Positions 32,842 to 41,661 of a stretch of DNA of 64,000 nucleotides are shown here, piece by piece. Under the pieces are notes generated by a model, which made no database searches, had not been told where the DNA came from, and saw only the letters and a program-made list of their open reading frames with translations. Made by a program: the position numbers and the translations under genes. Numbering within the stretch: position 1 is the first letter of the stretch; the number at the start of each line of letters is the position of its first letter. The DNA is from a virus, in IMG/VR virus record IMGVR_UViG_3300050821_005389, positions 53,044 to 117,043 of that record; one strand, 5' to 3'.

Positions 32842-34408
32842 GTTTTACAATACGATCTTGATACGGTAAAAGATACATACTTAAGTTCTTATGAAAACTT
32901 ATGTGAAGCTCCTTACAAGCTCTCGACGCGGCCACGAAAAAAATTCTGGCTTCTTCGTTCAACTCTCCTTCTCTATGCGGCATGACTCCTTGATCGGTAC
33001 CTATCAAGTATACCACATCTATCTCCATTCCCTTAAATTGGTGTACCGTGGATAGCGTAAGACTCTTCGCTTTCTTTGCGTGTGTTATTCTACGGATATA
33101 ATCTAGAAACTCTTTAATCGACTTTCCCTTACTGGCCGCGATTTTGACAATGCCGTTTAGATTCTCGACAGGACTAGCTTCCATTGGGTTGCCGCTACCG
33201 ACCTTTGAGTAGATATGAAGCAATCTCTTTTCATGGATAATTCCTTTTAGAACTTCATCGGCAGGTTCGTCTGGCGGTGCGCTTTTGGCGTAACTCAGAA
33301 GCTTCTTTACTTCATTTTGATCCCAGAGATCCTTACGACCGAGGAAATTACAGCGAATTCCTTTAGTAGCACAAATGCGTTGAAACAAGAACAATTGTCG
33401 ATTGGTACGAGCGATTACGGCAGTGTTTTCGGGATCGGTAATTTTCTTTAAAACCTGTTCGGCTTCTTCTTCGTCATCTTCGTACTTGGTAATGGTAAAC
33501 GGTACACCTTCCGGGTTGTAAGTAGTCATCCTAGAAGCCAAACCGTTGTCGACCGGAAGGATTTCTTTTAAGAAATTTACCAAAGAAGCCGACGACCTGT
33601 GATTCGTCCCGAGATACAATACTTTGGCGCCAGGAAACACTCTAGCGAAATTCGTTAGGTTATTCGGGCGGGCGTCTCTGAACTCGTAGATAAGTTGGTT
33701 TTCGTCGCCCACTGCAAACACGTTTCCGTCAAACAAAAGCTGAAGGAGCTTAAATTGAATCTCAGAACAGTCTTGCGCCTCGTCTACGGAAAGATACTTT
33801 CTTTTATACTTGCCTTTTACTTCCTGATTTGTCTCTAGTAGATTGACTGTTTCCAAAATAAGATTATCGAAGTCAAGCCAGCCCTGTTCTCTACTTTTAA
33901 GCTCATAATCTCGATACCCGAGAGCGTAGAAATATTCGACACCGCTATTTCTAGACTCATCAATCGCTTGGTCCGGACGAATATTTGAATTCTTCCACGC
34001 AGCGATTTTATCCCGTAGAGTTCGCCAGTTGATAGCTCGATTGTAGACATCTACCAATTCAAATAACAGCGTGTATTCTTGTAATTCGACCGGTATAATC
34101 GTTTCGCAAGTCTCGAACGGTAGTTTATCTCGCTCTTTTTTCAATAACTCCAAACAAAAACTATGAAATGTGCGGAAAACAGAATCAGCGTCCAGTATCC
34201 CTGACCGGGAGGCCATCTCTTGCGCAGCTCCCCTAGTAAAAGTCAAGTTTAGCATACTTTCAAAAGGGACGCCGTCTCGAAGCATCTTAAGGTACCGCTC
34301 AACAAGGCATCTCGACTTACCGCTACCTGGGCCCGCCAACACCACCCACACTCCGTCTCGAGCATTAACTACGGTTTGTTGTTCCTCATTAAGAACGACG
34401 TTAGACAA
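32810..34408 (-). CDS. UvrD/Rep-family SF1 helicase
   Basis: 532 residues with all main SF1A motifs: Walker A 'LAGPGSGKSRCL' near residue 25, Ia 'NLTFTRGAA', II 'LSVDEAQDCSE' near 208, III 'AVGDENQLIYEFRDAR', V 'LSTVHQFKGMEIDVVYLIG' and VI 'VAASRACKELHIS'. ATP-dependent 3'-5' DNA unwinding in recombination or replication is expected. TTG start with AAGG upstream. Shorter than cellular UvrD because the accessory domains are reduced. Confidence 0.85.
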   Translation of the reverse strand: MSNVVLNEEQQTVVNARDGVWVVLAGPGSGKSRCLVERYLKMLRDGVPFESMLNLTFTRGAAQEMASRSGILDADSVFRTFHSFCLELLKKERDKLPFETCETIIPVELQEYTLLFELVDVYNRAINWRTLRDKIAAWKNSNIRPDQAIDESRNSGVEYFYALGYRDYELKSREQGWLDFDNLILETVNLLETNQEVKGKYKRKYLSVDEAQDCSEIQFKLLQLLFDGNVFAVGDENQLIYEFRDARPNNLTNFARVFPGAKVLYLGTNHRSSASLVNFLKEILPVDNGLASRMTTYNPEGVPFTITKYEDDEEEAEQVLKKITDPENTAVIARTNRQLFLFQRICATKGIRCNFLGRKDLWDQNEVKKLLSYAKSAPPDEPADEVLKGIIHEKRLLHIYSKVGSGNPMEASPVENLNGIVKIAASKGKSIKEFLDYIRRITHAKKAKSLTLSTVHQFKGMEIDVVYLIGTDQGVMPHREGELNEEARIFFVAASRACKELHISFHKNLSMYLLPYQDRIVKHGAAIGLSVY

Positions 34409-34658
34409 TTTTCTGTCGCCTTACGCGGGTCATTGGATCGCCGGGATCACCGTCTGCGGATTCAAGGAAATCAGGATCTTTCAACCTCGTCATTATCAAA
34501 TCGTATGAAGCACCTTCTGAGAATATCTTACGGAAATTATCCGGTTGCAAGATAGGCATATTCAGAGCAAAGGAAGGATGAACCCAAGGCCGTTGGCGAA
34601 GAATGGCGCTACCATCGTCAAATTCGGCTGTTTCAACTGTTACTCTTACGACTTTCAA
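34401..34658 (-). CDS. hypothetical protein, 85 residues
   Basis: Not recognised. An N-terminal beta strand ('KVVRVTVETAEFDDGSAILR') is followed by a helical part and an acidic/basic tail. Overlaps the helicase gene by eight bases and the zinc gene by four. Probably a small accessory of the recombination operon. Confidence 0.5.
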   Translation of the reverse strand: MKVVRVTVETAEFDDGSAILRQRPWVHPSFALNMPILQPDNFRKIFSEGASYDLIMTRLKDPDFLESADGDPGDPMTRVRRQKIV

Positions 34659-34939
34659 TCTGGATACTCCTTCTTCGGGGGTTTAAACCCCAAAGTCTTA
34701 CCACCGCTGACTTCTAAAACCCAGCCTATTTGTTTAGCTTCGTATTCGGTCATTTGATTCTTCTTACAAAAATCGCTACATTCCACAACGGGAAAAGGAA
34801 GATGTAATCTTTCCAAACCTCGGTTGGTGCAGTATACTTTTTCCTGACCCTGTTGCGGGCCTTTTATGACGTGACCGTAATCACAAGAATCGCAGAGTCT
34901 TTTATCAGGCCTAGTTCCATCCAGAATCTTAAAACTCAC
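34655..34939 (-). CDS. four-Cys zinc-binding protein
   Basis: 94 residues with CDSC and further Cys in 'VYCTNRGLERLHLPFPVVEC' and 'SDFC', arranged like a small zinc-binding fold. GTG overlaps the previous stop (GTGA). It belongs to a phage-type family of uncharacterised Cys proteins. No function assigned. Confidence 0.5.
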   Translation of the reverse strand: MSFKILDGTRPDKRLCDSCDYGHVIKGPQQGQEKVYCTNRGLERLHLPFPVVECSDFCKKNQMTEYEAKQIGWVLEVSGGKTLGFKPPKKEYPD

Positions 34940-35064
34940 TTAGGTTGTGTTAACCTCGGCGTCGGTAGATCGGAACGCATCTTTAAAACCCAATCTCGAA
35001 CTTCGGAGTGAATTAATTTTAAAGGAATTTGAGACGGATAAAGCCAATACCAGATTTTACGCAT
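34936..35064 (-). CDS. 42-residue hypothetical protein
   Basis: A short frame from ATG 35064 overlapping the RecT-like stop by eight bases and ending in a GTGA overlap with the next gene, so it fills the gap exactly. The product is aromatic and basic ('RKIWYWLYPSQIPLKLIHSE'). Reality is supported by coupling only. Confidence 0.45.
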   Translation of the reverse strand: MRKIWYWLYPSQIPLKLIHSEVRDWVLKMRSDLPTPRLTQPK

Positions 35065-35965
35065 TCGCGGTCTCCTTCTTCGGATCGATTTGTTCGTAGA
35101 TGTGCTGAACTAGCCAAGGAAAACCTTTTATGGCTTTATTCATATCCAGAAACATAATCAGCGATTCCCATTGTTCAACTGATAACGTTTGAGTCGTTTT
35201 CCCTGGATACATCTTTTTTACAAATGCCTTCATCTGATCCAGTCGGCTACCTAGCTTTTCAGACTGCTGAAATCCTGCCGCAATAAACTCGTTGTTATTA
35301 ATGTACCTATCTTTGATCTGTCTGCCAAATTCCTTCTTTTGCTCTTCCGTTGGTACAGTTTCAGATACGGAAGCGGCCGGAGCCGCCGTAACTTCCTTTC
35401 CGCCAGTTTCCTCCGGCGGCTCGGCCTTGACCTCCTTGCCTGCTTCATTATTTACAAAAACACTCGGTTGTGCGGCAATATTAGATAACGGTGTCGATGA
35501 TGATGCTATGTTAGTAGTCTTTTCGTGGAACTCGGTAATGTCTGAAAAGCCGCCACCTACAAATTGCAAAGTCATACGACGGCACGCCTTGGTTTGAGCA
35601 GCCATTACACAATTCGCGTGCTGCTGGCCCTTAAGTCCGAGTGTAGACACTGTACCGATAGCCATTTCGTGACGACCGGTTTTATCATGTCCTTTTACGA
35701 GCCAGCCTACGTAGCCATCGCCGTTTACTGGTTCCATTGAGTCAACGTCTATACCCATATTCTTTCTTATGATATCGGTGGCACCGCGATCGATACAAAT
35801 CATCAAATGGCGTTTACCGTCTCCGGAGTCGTGGAGTCTTAGATTAACGGCACCGATTTCCGGCGGTACGCTAAGAAATTCGCATACGTCTAGAACGTAT
35901 TTCTGGCGCTCTTCTTCCGTTAATTTTTCAAGATCGCCTAATATTGGCACGAATTTCTTTTTCAT
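35057..35965 (-). CDS. RecT-like ssDNA-annealing protein
   Basis: 302 residues. Residues 40-140 match a widespread phage annealase family: 'HLMICIDRGATDIIRKNMGI', 'GRHEMAIGTVSTLGLKGQQH' and 'ANCVMAAQTKACRRMTLQFV'. A Pro/Ala/Glu-rich linker separates a C-terminal helical domain (residues 215-300). It would coat and anneal single strands generated by the PD-(D/E)XK nuclease in the same operon. ATG overlaps the 46-residue ORF stop (TAATG). Confidence 0.7.
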   Translation of the reverse strand: MKKKFVPILGDLEKLTEEERQKYVLDVCEFLSVPPEIGAVNLRLHDSGDGKRHLMICIDRGATDIIRKNMGIDVDSMEPVNGDGYVGWLVKGHDKTGRHEMAIGTVSTLGLKGQQHANCVMAAQTKACRRMTLQFVGGGFSDITEFHEKTTNIASSSTPLSNIAAQPSVFVNNEAGKEVKAEPPEETGGKEVTAAPAASVSETVPTEEQKKEFGRQIKDRYINNNEFIAAGFQQSEKLGSRLDQMKAFVKKMYPGKTTQTLSVEQWESLIMFLDMNKAIKGFPWLVQHIYEQIDPKKETANA

Positions 35966-36105
35966 TAATCTCGTTCCATTTCGTCTATTTCAGATAGCCA
36001 ATTTCCAATTCTAGCACGAATACCTTCCAGAAGCAAATCGAAGCCGAATCGAAATTCTAGGCCGAATAGAACTCCTACTGTTACTGCTATGAGTCGGATT
36101 AACAT
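35965..36105 (-). CDS. 46-residue hydrophobic-start protein
   Basis: First gene of the recombination operon, from ATG 36105 with an ideal AGGAGGT site. N-terminal half is hydrophobic ('LIRLIAVTVGVLFGLEF'), possibly one membrane segment; the C-terminal half is charged. A promoter lies immediately upstream. Confidence 0.6.
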   Translation of the reverse strand: MLIRLIAVTVGVLFGLEFRFGFDLLLEGIRARIGNWLSEIDEMERD

Positions 36106-36120
36106 ATAACCTCCTAACGA

Positions 36121-36148
36121 ATCATAATACAAACGGAAAGGATGTCAA
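36121..36148 (-). promoter_or_regulatory. sigma70-type promoter for recombination operon
   Basis: Minus strand TTGACA (36148-36143), 16 bases, TATGAT (36126-36121). It lies between the DNA polymerase gene's stop and the 46-residue ORF; the predicted start is at the edge of the AGGAGG site, giving a very short leader. Confidence 0.65.
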
Positions 36149-36155
36149 GCTATTT

Positions 36156-38306
36156 TTACTTTCTGTAATATTTTCCTTCGAAGCCGTCGGAAGCAAGGGG
36201 CAAACTCGGAATCCAAGCAACAAATTCCGCCATTATCCGATTCATTTCTTCTAATCCGGGTTCAAGAGGATCGTCATCCGTTTCTGTGCCTGCTTCGTCG
36301 TGTACGTGAAGCACTACCGGTAAACCAGCTTCTTCAAAGGCTAATAACTTGGTAGCTAGCACGTCTCGTGCGATCCCCTGTACGATATTTTCGAATACTT
36401 TTCCACCGTGCGATGTTATATCTTGAATCCACTGTTTAGAAACTTGATCTTGACCCGCATAACAAAGGCTTGGCTTATAGACATCCTCGCCGTCTCTTTG
36501 CCAAGGCATTTTAGTTGGCGCAACACGAGCATCTAGGTAATGAAGGAAGCGGCCGGATGGTAGTTGGATACGAAGAATCGTCCGCGGTACTTCGTTGCAC
36601 TTAAATATCAACTTGTCGAATTTAACACAGCCGTCTACGCCAACTCGGCGTTTTACTCGTTTAGTTCCGGGCTTTAATACATCCTTGATAGCGTCTTCAA
36701 TCGCGTACCAAATCTGCTCGATTTCAGAAAAAGAGTGACGGAATACTTTGACGATTTTCTCAGCATCCTCGAGTGTCATTTTGATACCGTTCCGTTCGGC
36801 ATAAGCCAAAAGCCCCGGAGCGCCGGCACGATAGATGCATTGTAAAACACCTACTTTACCGAATTGGCGCCACGTTTTAGCTCGAATCTTAATAACTTCA
36901 TTTTCTTTGTTATTTATGTCTCTTTCCAAAATCTCGTATACGATTCCACTAAGATCAACGGCGAAGTAGAGATATGGATCGCGGCCTTTTGGCGGGTACT
37001 TGACGCTGTCAAAAACATCCAGAAGCGGCTGGCAACCGGCGACATGAGCACCTACTCGGGTTTCAATGGCATTCAAATCGGCGACATTTAATCGTTTACC
37101 GGGTGCTGCGATAAATGCCGTACGGATGTTATATTTTACGGTTAAAAGCACCGAACCGAACATGTCTTTGATACCTTGATAATCTTCCGCGAAAATCATC
37201 GCTCGGGCTTTCTTAACGTTGTCCTGAATTTCGAATACCTCGTTAGGGCGAGCCATGTTGTGGAGCTGAACGGCGTTTCCGGACCAACGGCCCGCTCTTG
37301 AAGATCCGAGATAAATAAATTGGTTCCGTAATCGATGATCTGGCGAAACTTGCCGAAGAATCGCCGACATTTTCTTATACGACGTAGACGAAGCAGATTT
37401 TCGAACTTCTAGAACCTGTCGGGCTAGCGGAGTTAAAGCATCGTTATTTTTTAACTGGTGCTGAACTACTTTTTCCTCGATTGTATATTCAGATTTACCT
37501 TTCTTCTTGTTTTTGGGCTTCAGACCATTGTAACCTTGAGTCAAAAGCCAATTAAGCATTTGTTCGTTAGAATTAGAGTTTTCAAGACCGGTTAATTTGT
37601 CATTCTCTTTGATCTTTTCTTCTTTTTCTTGAGACGCTAGCTTTAAACCTTTACGTACAAAATCCATGTCTACGAAAACGCCCCTGTCGTTGATACGTTG
37701 GTCCATTAGCCATATCTTTCTTTCAAAAGGCGGCAATGGCCAAGCGCCTAATAGTTTTTCACGGCGCATTACTTCTCGTTCAGCCAGAACATCTCGTCGG
37801 CAGTATTCTATAAATTTTAACCAATCTTCAGGATCCGTATTCCAATCTCGAAAATAAAACTCGTCCGGTTCACCTCGTTTCTTCTTACGTTTAGAAGGTT
37901 CGCTAAACTTCTCTAACAGTCGTTTTCCTTCTTTATCCTTGGCGAGTTCAGCAGGCAACCCCAAAATTTCTCCTACGTCTTCGAGATTTTTTGGCATTGA
38001 AAGATACAAGGCGCTAGGAGATGCGTCTTCAAATCGCTCGATAGGGAGGTTTAAACCGAGTTTAAAGTTGCTTATATAACGTTCAAACGTAGAGTTAAAA
38101 GCAGCCAATTGTTGATTCGGATCTTCGAACCCCTTACGGAGTTTATCCGGCATCGAATCGCGAATAATTTCCCATACTTCTACAGGTTCGTTATCGTATG
38201 CCCAGCCGAGAAGCAAAGGCTCTGTTTCGGGATGGTTGGCGTAATTCCAAACGCCGACTTCTCGGAGGTCTTGGGTCGAACGACTTTCGTAGTCGATGTG
38301 GAGCAT
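36156..38306 (-). CDS. family A DNA polymerase with 3'-5' exonuclease
   Basis: 716 residues. Exonuclease motif I is 'HIDYES' (D5, E7) and motif III 'YCRRDVLAE' near 168. Polymerase motif A is 'ADLNAIETR' near 407, motif B lies in 'KTWRQFGKVGVLQCIYRAG', and motif C is 'HVHDE' near 670. No 5'-3' nuclease domain. It is the replicative polymerase of the phage. The ATG overlaps the primase-helicase stop, so both are produced together. Confidence 0.9.
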   Translation of the reverse strand: MLHIDYESRSTQDLREVGVWNYANHPETEPLLLGWAYDNEPVEVWEIIRDSMPDKLRKGFEDPNQQLAAFNSTFERYISNFKLGLNLPIERFEDASPSALYLSMPKNLEDVGEILGLPAELAKDKEGKRLLEKFSEPSKRKKKRGEPDEFYFRDWNTDPEDWLKFIEYCRRDVLAEREVMRREKLLGAWPLPPFERKIWLMDQRINDRGVFVDMDFVRKGLKLASQEKEEKIKENDKLTGLENSNSNEQMLNWLLTQGYNGLKPKNKKKGKSEYTIEEKVVQHQLKNNDALTPLARQVLEVRKSASSTSYKKMSAILRQVSPDHRLRNQFIYLGSSRAGRWSGNAVQLHNMARPNEVFEIQDNVKKARAMIFAEDYQGIKDMFGSVLLTVKYNIRTAFIAAPGKRLNVADLNAIETRVGAHVAGCQPLLDVFDSVKYPPKGRDPYLYFAVDLSGIVYEILERDINNKENEVIKIRAKTWRQFGKVGVLQCIYRAGAPGLLAYAERNGIKMTLEDAEKIVKVFRHSFSEIEQIWYAIEDAIKDVLKPGTKRVKRRVGVDGCVKFDKLIFKCNEVPRTILRIQLPSGRFLHYLDARVAPTKMPWQRDGEDVYKPSLCYAGQDQVSKQWIQDITSHGGKVFENIVQGIARDVLATKLLAFEEAGLPVVLHVHDEAGTETDDDPLEPGLEEMNRIMAEFVAWIPSLPLASDGFEGKYYRK

Positions 38307-40363
38307 TATTCGTCCTCATATCGTTTCGGAATTCCAACCCATTTAGCTAATCGGTTTGCTTCAGTTCGTTCTTCCCACTGAACGAGTTCTTTACTACCGG
38401 TTAGACTCTTCCAGGCCCGCTCCCATTCACCTCCGAATCGCAGATAATCCATATCCCGACACAATTCGCGATACTTTATTTTCCCGCCGGCTTGTTTGAC
38501 TTCTCGAAGTATCTCCTTTTGTAATCGCCCCTGCTGGTTGTCAGCCTCAATTGGGTCTAGAAAGGTTCTCACATCGTCTCTATAAGTGACTAAAGCTTTA
38601 GCTTTCTCGACGCAATCAGTCGTAATGTAATCTTCTTCTAGGTCAACTGCGAAATACAACGCGAGCATCTGGAGTAGTTGCATACTTCTAGGATTCATAC
38701 CGCGCAAAATTTCACGCGCTTCGTCTAGATTCTCGAAACTGTAAACTTCTTTTTTAATAGCCGCATCTAGAACTTGTCGCGTCCTTAACGCACCTAATTG
38801 ACATTCCGGATCGCTATAAACTTGTGTTTCAGCCGCTACTTTTGGGCTCAATACAAAAAACAGGCGATCTTCCATGCCAGAGGCTAGACCAGCTATTTTG
38901 GCCCACTGGCGATTAAACCCTCGATCAGTAGTACACCACAGCCAGCTAAAACAATAACTTTTGGCTGGAAATGAAAAAGAGTTCTTACTATTCAAAGTGT
39001 TATTGCCCCAGTTAGCGGAGCCGTACCAACTTAAAATGCTGCTCGCGAACGAACTATTCTCGATACCGATCTTCGCCACACATTGCGATAGCTCGTCGTT
39101 GAAAAGTACAGCCCGACGAATACCTGATCCGCTCGTGACCGATAGCATTGTTTTGCCGAAACCTTCGGTGCTACCGGCTTGGATAATGACTATTTTACCT
39201 TCGGCGTTACGCATTCCTGAAGTGTGCGTCACCGATACTGCGGCGTACTCGAAATATTTGTGCGCAAGCTCGCAACTGCTCCCCTTAAAGAAGTGGCCGG
39301 GCGGTGAAATTAAACCAACGAACATATTAAGGTTCACGTCCTGATTTTTTATAGAAACTCTTCCGTACAGATAATTAAGGAATAACTGTACTGCCGGCAG
39401 AAAGATAAACTGAGGTTGCTTTGAAGACGTCTTAAGTGTCGGGGCGATGAGTCCGTCAAACAGTGACGTATTTTGGATGGCCCATAAGGGAAATACTGGG
39501 CGAGGCATTAGTCCGGCGGTTTCAATTTCCGGTGGCGCCGAAACGACTGTTTGACCGGAAGGCAAGATCATTCCGGTAGGTTTTTTAGTACCCGAGACGA
39601 CTACACCTTCTTTACCAACTTCATACCGAGAAACCGATCTAGCGATGGTTTCTACTTCTGATTCCGGCAAAGGCGGCTGGCAGCGTTCTGCATTAATCCG
39701 TTGCAAGACACCTTGGATTTCTTCGTAAACCAACCCTTTGTATCGCAGCCCGCCGCCGATCGACGCCAGCGAGTCATTCCGGGCGCTTTGAGGAATAGGT
39801 TCGCTGCTATTCGCATCTGCGATTTTCTTTTTGTCTAATTTTTGGGAAATTAGCCAATCGATTAGCCAATCCGGTGCCTCAACAATCGGACGATCTGAGA
39901 TAATTTCATAAGGTTTACCCGTGGTGGGGTGGAGACTACCTGGTGAAATTACGTATTGCTCACTTACTCTAGCAGACCAGTCGTTGCCTATAACAAATCC
40001 TTGCGAAATATTCCCCATCGCAATACTTTTTGCAGATTGTTTGAAATGAAAGTGACCCTTACCGGGGCTTGATCGAACGCGGAAATAATCGGATAATTTC
40101 TTCCCAGTCTCTTCTTCCATGCGACGAATCGCTTTTGTCGAATCCACCTCCCAGAACCAATAACCTCCGATTACAGCCTTTGCAACGGAAGCGGCATTGG
40201 CGTCGGGCGTCTCTTTTGACCACCCGGAAAGAATCGAAACATCGGTGGTAGCCAAGGCAGGCCAATTCAAATCAAACGCAATTTTAGATTGAGGACGTAT
40301 TCGTATCTGTGGTTCGCCGCGCAATACCATCGGCTCGGCTATATCGTAGAAGGACAAACCCAA
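38306..40363 (-). CDS. PrimPol-type primase-helicase
   Basis: 685 residues. The N-terminal 170 residues fit an archaeo-eukaryotic primase/polymerase fold ('GYWFWEVDS', 'RVRSSPGKGHFHFKQ', 'YVISPGSLHPTTGKPYE'). Residues 190-250 resemble PriCT_1 ('ARNDSLASIGGGLRYKG', 'ESEVETIARSVSRYE'). The C-terminal ATPase-like half has a degenerate Walker A ('SPPGHFFKGSS') and a Walker B-like 'VLFNDELSQ'. It would prime and unwind at the fork. ATG follows AAGGAGTATCTTTGG. A terminator precedes it. Confidence 0.75.
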   Translation of the reverse strand: MGLSFYDIAEPMVLRGEPQIRIRPQSKIAFDLNWPALATTDVSILSGWSKETPDANAASVAKAVIGGYWFWEVDSTKAIRRMEEETGKKLSDYFRVRSSPGKGHFHFKQSAKSIAMGNISQGFVIGNDWSARVSEQYVISPGSLHPTTGKPYEIISDRPIVEAPDWLIDWLISQKLDKKKIADANSSEPIPQSARNDSLASIGGGLRYKGLVYEEIQGVLQRINAERCQPPLPESEVETIARSVSRYEVGKEGVVVSGTKKPTGMILPSGQTVVSAPPEIETAGLMPRPVFPLWAIQNTSLFDGLIAPTLKTSSKQPQFIFLPAVQLFLNYLYGRVSIKNQDVNLNMFVGLISPPGHFFKGSSCELAHKYFEYAAVSVTHTSGMRNAEGKIVIIQAGSTEGFGKTMLSVTSGSGIRRAVLFNDELSQCVAKIGIENSSFASSILSWYGSANWGNNTLNSKNSFSFPAKSYCFSWLWCTTDRGFNRQWAKIAGLASGMEDRLFFVLSPKVAAETQVYSDPECQLGALRTRQVLDAAIKKEVYSFENLDEAREILRGMNPRSMQLLQMLALYFAVDLEEDYITTDCVEKAKALVTYRDDVRTFLDPIEADNQQGRLQKEILREVKQAGGKIKYRELCRDMDYLRFGGEWERAWKSLTGSKELVQWEERTEANRLAKWVGIPKRYEDE

Positions 40364-40380
40364 AGATACTCCTTATATAG

Positions 40381-40405
40381 AAAAAGCGGATTGCTCTGAA
40401 TCCGC
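40381..40405 (-). terminator. rho-independent terminator before primase gene
   Basis: Minus strand stem GCGGATT/AATCCGC with a six-base loop, followed by TTTTT. It ends transcription of the SSB-like operon, although the primase ribosome site lies just downstream, so read-through or attenuation is possible. Confidence 0.75.
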
Positions 40406-40462
40406 GAAGTCACGCTCTAGTAAGCCGGCGTTCGCCTGCCCCGAAGGGCATCTTGTTACACC
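40406..40462 (-). other. structured intergenic segment with UUCG hairpin
   Basis: Between the SSB-like stop and the terminator. Minus strand TGCCC-TTCG-GGGCA makes a 5-bp stem with a stable UUCG loop, followed by GGCG-AA-CGCC. With the terminator this gives three consecutive hairpins, perhaps an mRNA-end protector or processing site. Confidence 0.45.
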
Positions 40463-41026
40463 TTAAAATACGGCGTCTTCTTCTTGAGTAACGACAGGAT
40501 TAGCCTGTCCTTGCACCGTTGGTTGAGCCGTAGGTGTATTTCCTACCGTAGTCGCCGCTTGTGTTTGTGCTGTTGCGGCCTTAGCTTTTGCTTCACCGTT
40601 ATCTCTTACAAAACCTTCCGGAGCCTTCGGGCCTACAGCGCCTTCTGGCAAGGGAAGAATTACTTTTATATTGACGTATTCACCCTCCTTGACCAACGTT
40701 AACTCGTTGGATCGACCGATTAAAGATTCTGTATCAAACAACAAGCCCGGAGGAGTACCGAAGACACCCTCGGCTATTTTGTAAAGATTGGAAGCTTGTT
40801 TATTTTTAAATGGGGGTGTAATTTTAGCATTTACGTCCCACATGACACGGAAAGGTCTGTTGTGAGAATCTGACCGATCTAGTACCCACACTACGCGATA
40901 TCTCTGCTGCTCTACACCTTTTGCGTCAACTCTCTTACCGATATCGATACAATCGATCACGGTTGCCAAAAAACGTCCCTGCGAAGGCCGTTCGAAAGGC
41001 TGATTTTTGTTTTCAATTATAGCCAT
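40463..41026 (-). CDS. SSB-like single-stranded DNA-binding protein
   Basis: 187 residues. The N-terminal domain ('GRFLATVIDCIDIGKRVDAK', 'QRYRVVWVLDR', 'YVNIKVILPLP') resembles phage proteins of the DUF669/SSB-like group. A long Gln/Thr/Ala-rich linker leads to an acidic tip ending EEDAVF, like bacterial SSB tails that recruit partners. ATG 41026 has AAAGGAGCCTAC; the frame extends to 41089 without a ribosome site. Located between primase and nuclease genes. Confidence 0.6.
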   Translation of the reverse strand: MAIIENKNQPFERPSQGRFLATVIDCIDIGKRVDAKGVEQQRYRVVWVLDRSDSHNRPFRVMWDVNAKITPPFKNKQASNLYKIAEGVFGTPPGLLFDTESLIGRSNELTLVKEGEYVNIKVILPLPEGAVGPKAPEGFVRDNGEAKAKAATAQTQAATTVGNTPTAQPTVQGQANPVVTQEEDAVF

Positions 41027-41088
41027 GTAGGCTCCTTTTGGGTTTTTTTTGTTTACTTCTTTCGGTAAAACCGAAACTTTTTCAGACA

Positions 41089-41661
41089 CTATTGAGCATT
41101 TTTTCTCTTCAGAATTTTATTTCTTTCAGCAACGCTGCAACTTTTTGTATGATCCTTGCCATAAGCCGGACATCGATCCTTTACACCTTTAGCTAAATTA
41201 CACGATACGCATAATACTTGAAAACCGGCAGGATAATTGCCGTCTCGTAACTCGCGGTACAACCGCATACCAGTAACTTTCTCTCCTCGATTTGGTATGA
41301 TATGATCTATAGTTAAACCTTCTAAAAAACGAATCGGGCAACCTTCACATTGACAAAACGGAGCCCTACCTCCACAATAATAGGTCAAAACAATCAACTT
41401 CAATTTTCTATGCGAACGTGCCGTTGACTGGCTGTCTTGTAGTTTCCTAGTTTTGCGATATTTGGCATCATAAATTTTTCTTTCTTCGCGGTGTTCCCTA
41501 AAATATTTTGCATTGTAAGCCTTTCGAATTTCTCGACGGCTTTCGCAGTACTTTTTCGAACACTTTTTACATAAACCGCCCTTGATTTCAACTACACTAG
41601 GAAAAGATATCTCCAAAGTGTGCTTTCTTTTACACCAAGGGCATCTACCGGATCGCGCCAT
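41089..41661 (-). CDS. free-standing HNH endonuclease
   Basis: 190 residues. An N-terminal zinc finger (CPWC, CKKC), a very basic helical region, and a C-terminal HNH core with 'LTIDHIIPNRGEKVTG' and 'GFQVLCVSCNLAKG'. Typical of mobile homing endonucleases inserted between phage replication genes. ATG directly follows the exonuclease stop. Confidence 0.75.
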   Translation of the reverse strand: MARSGRCPWCKRKHTLEISFPSVVEIKGGLCKKCSKKYCESRREIRKAYNAKYFREHREERKIYDAKYRKTRKLQDSQSTARSHRKLKLIVLTYYCGGRAPFCQCEGCPIRFLEGLTIDHIIPNRGEKVTGMRLYRELRDGNYPAGFQVLCVSCNLAKGVKDRCPAYGKDHTKSCSVAERNKILKRKNAQ

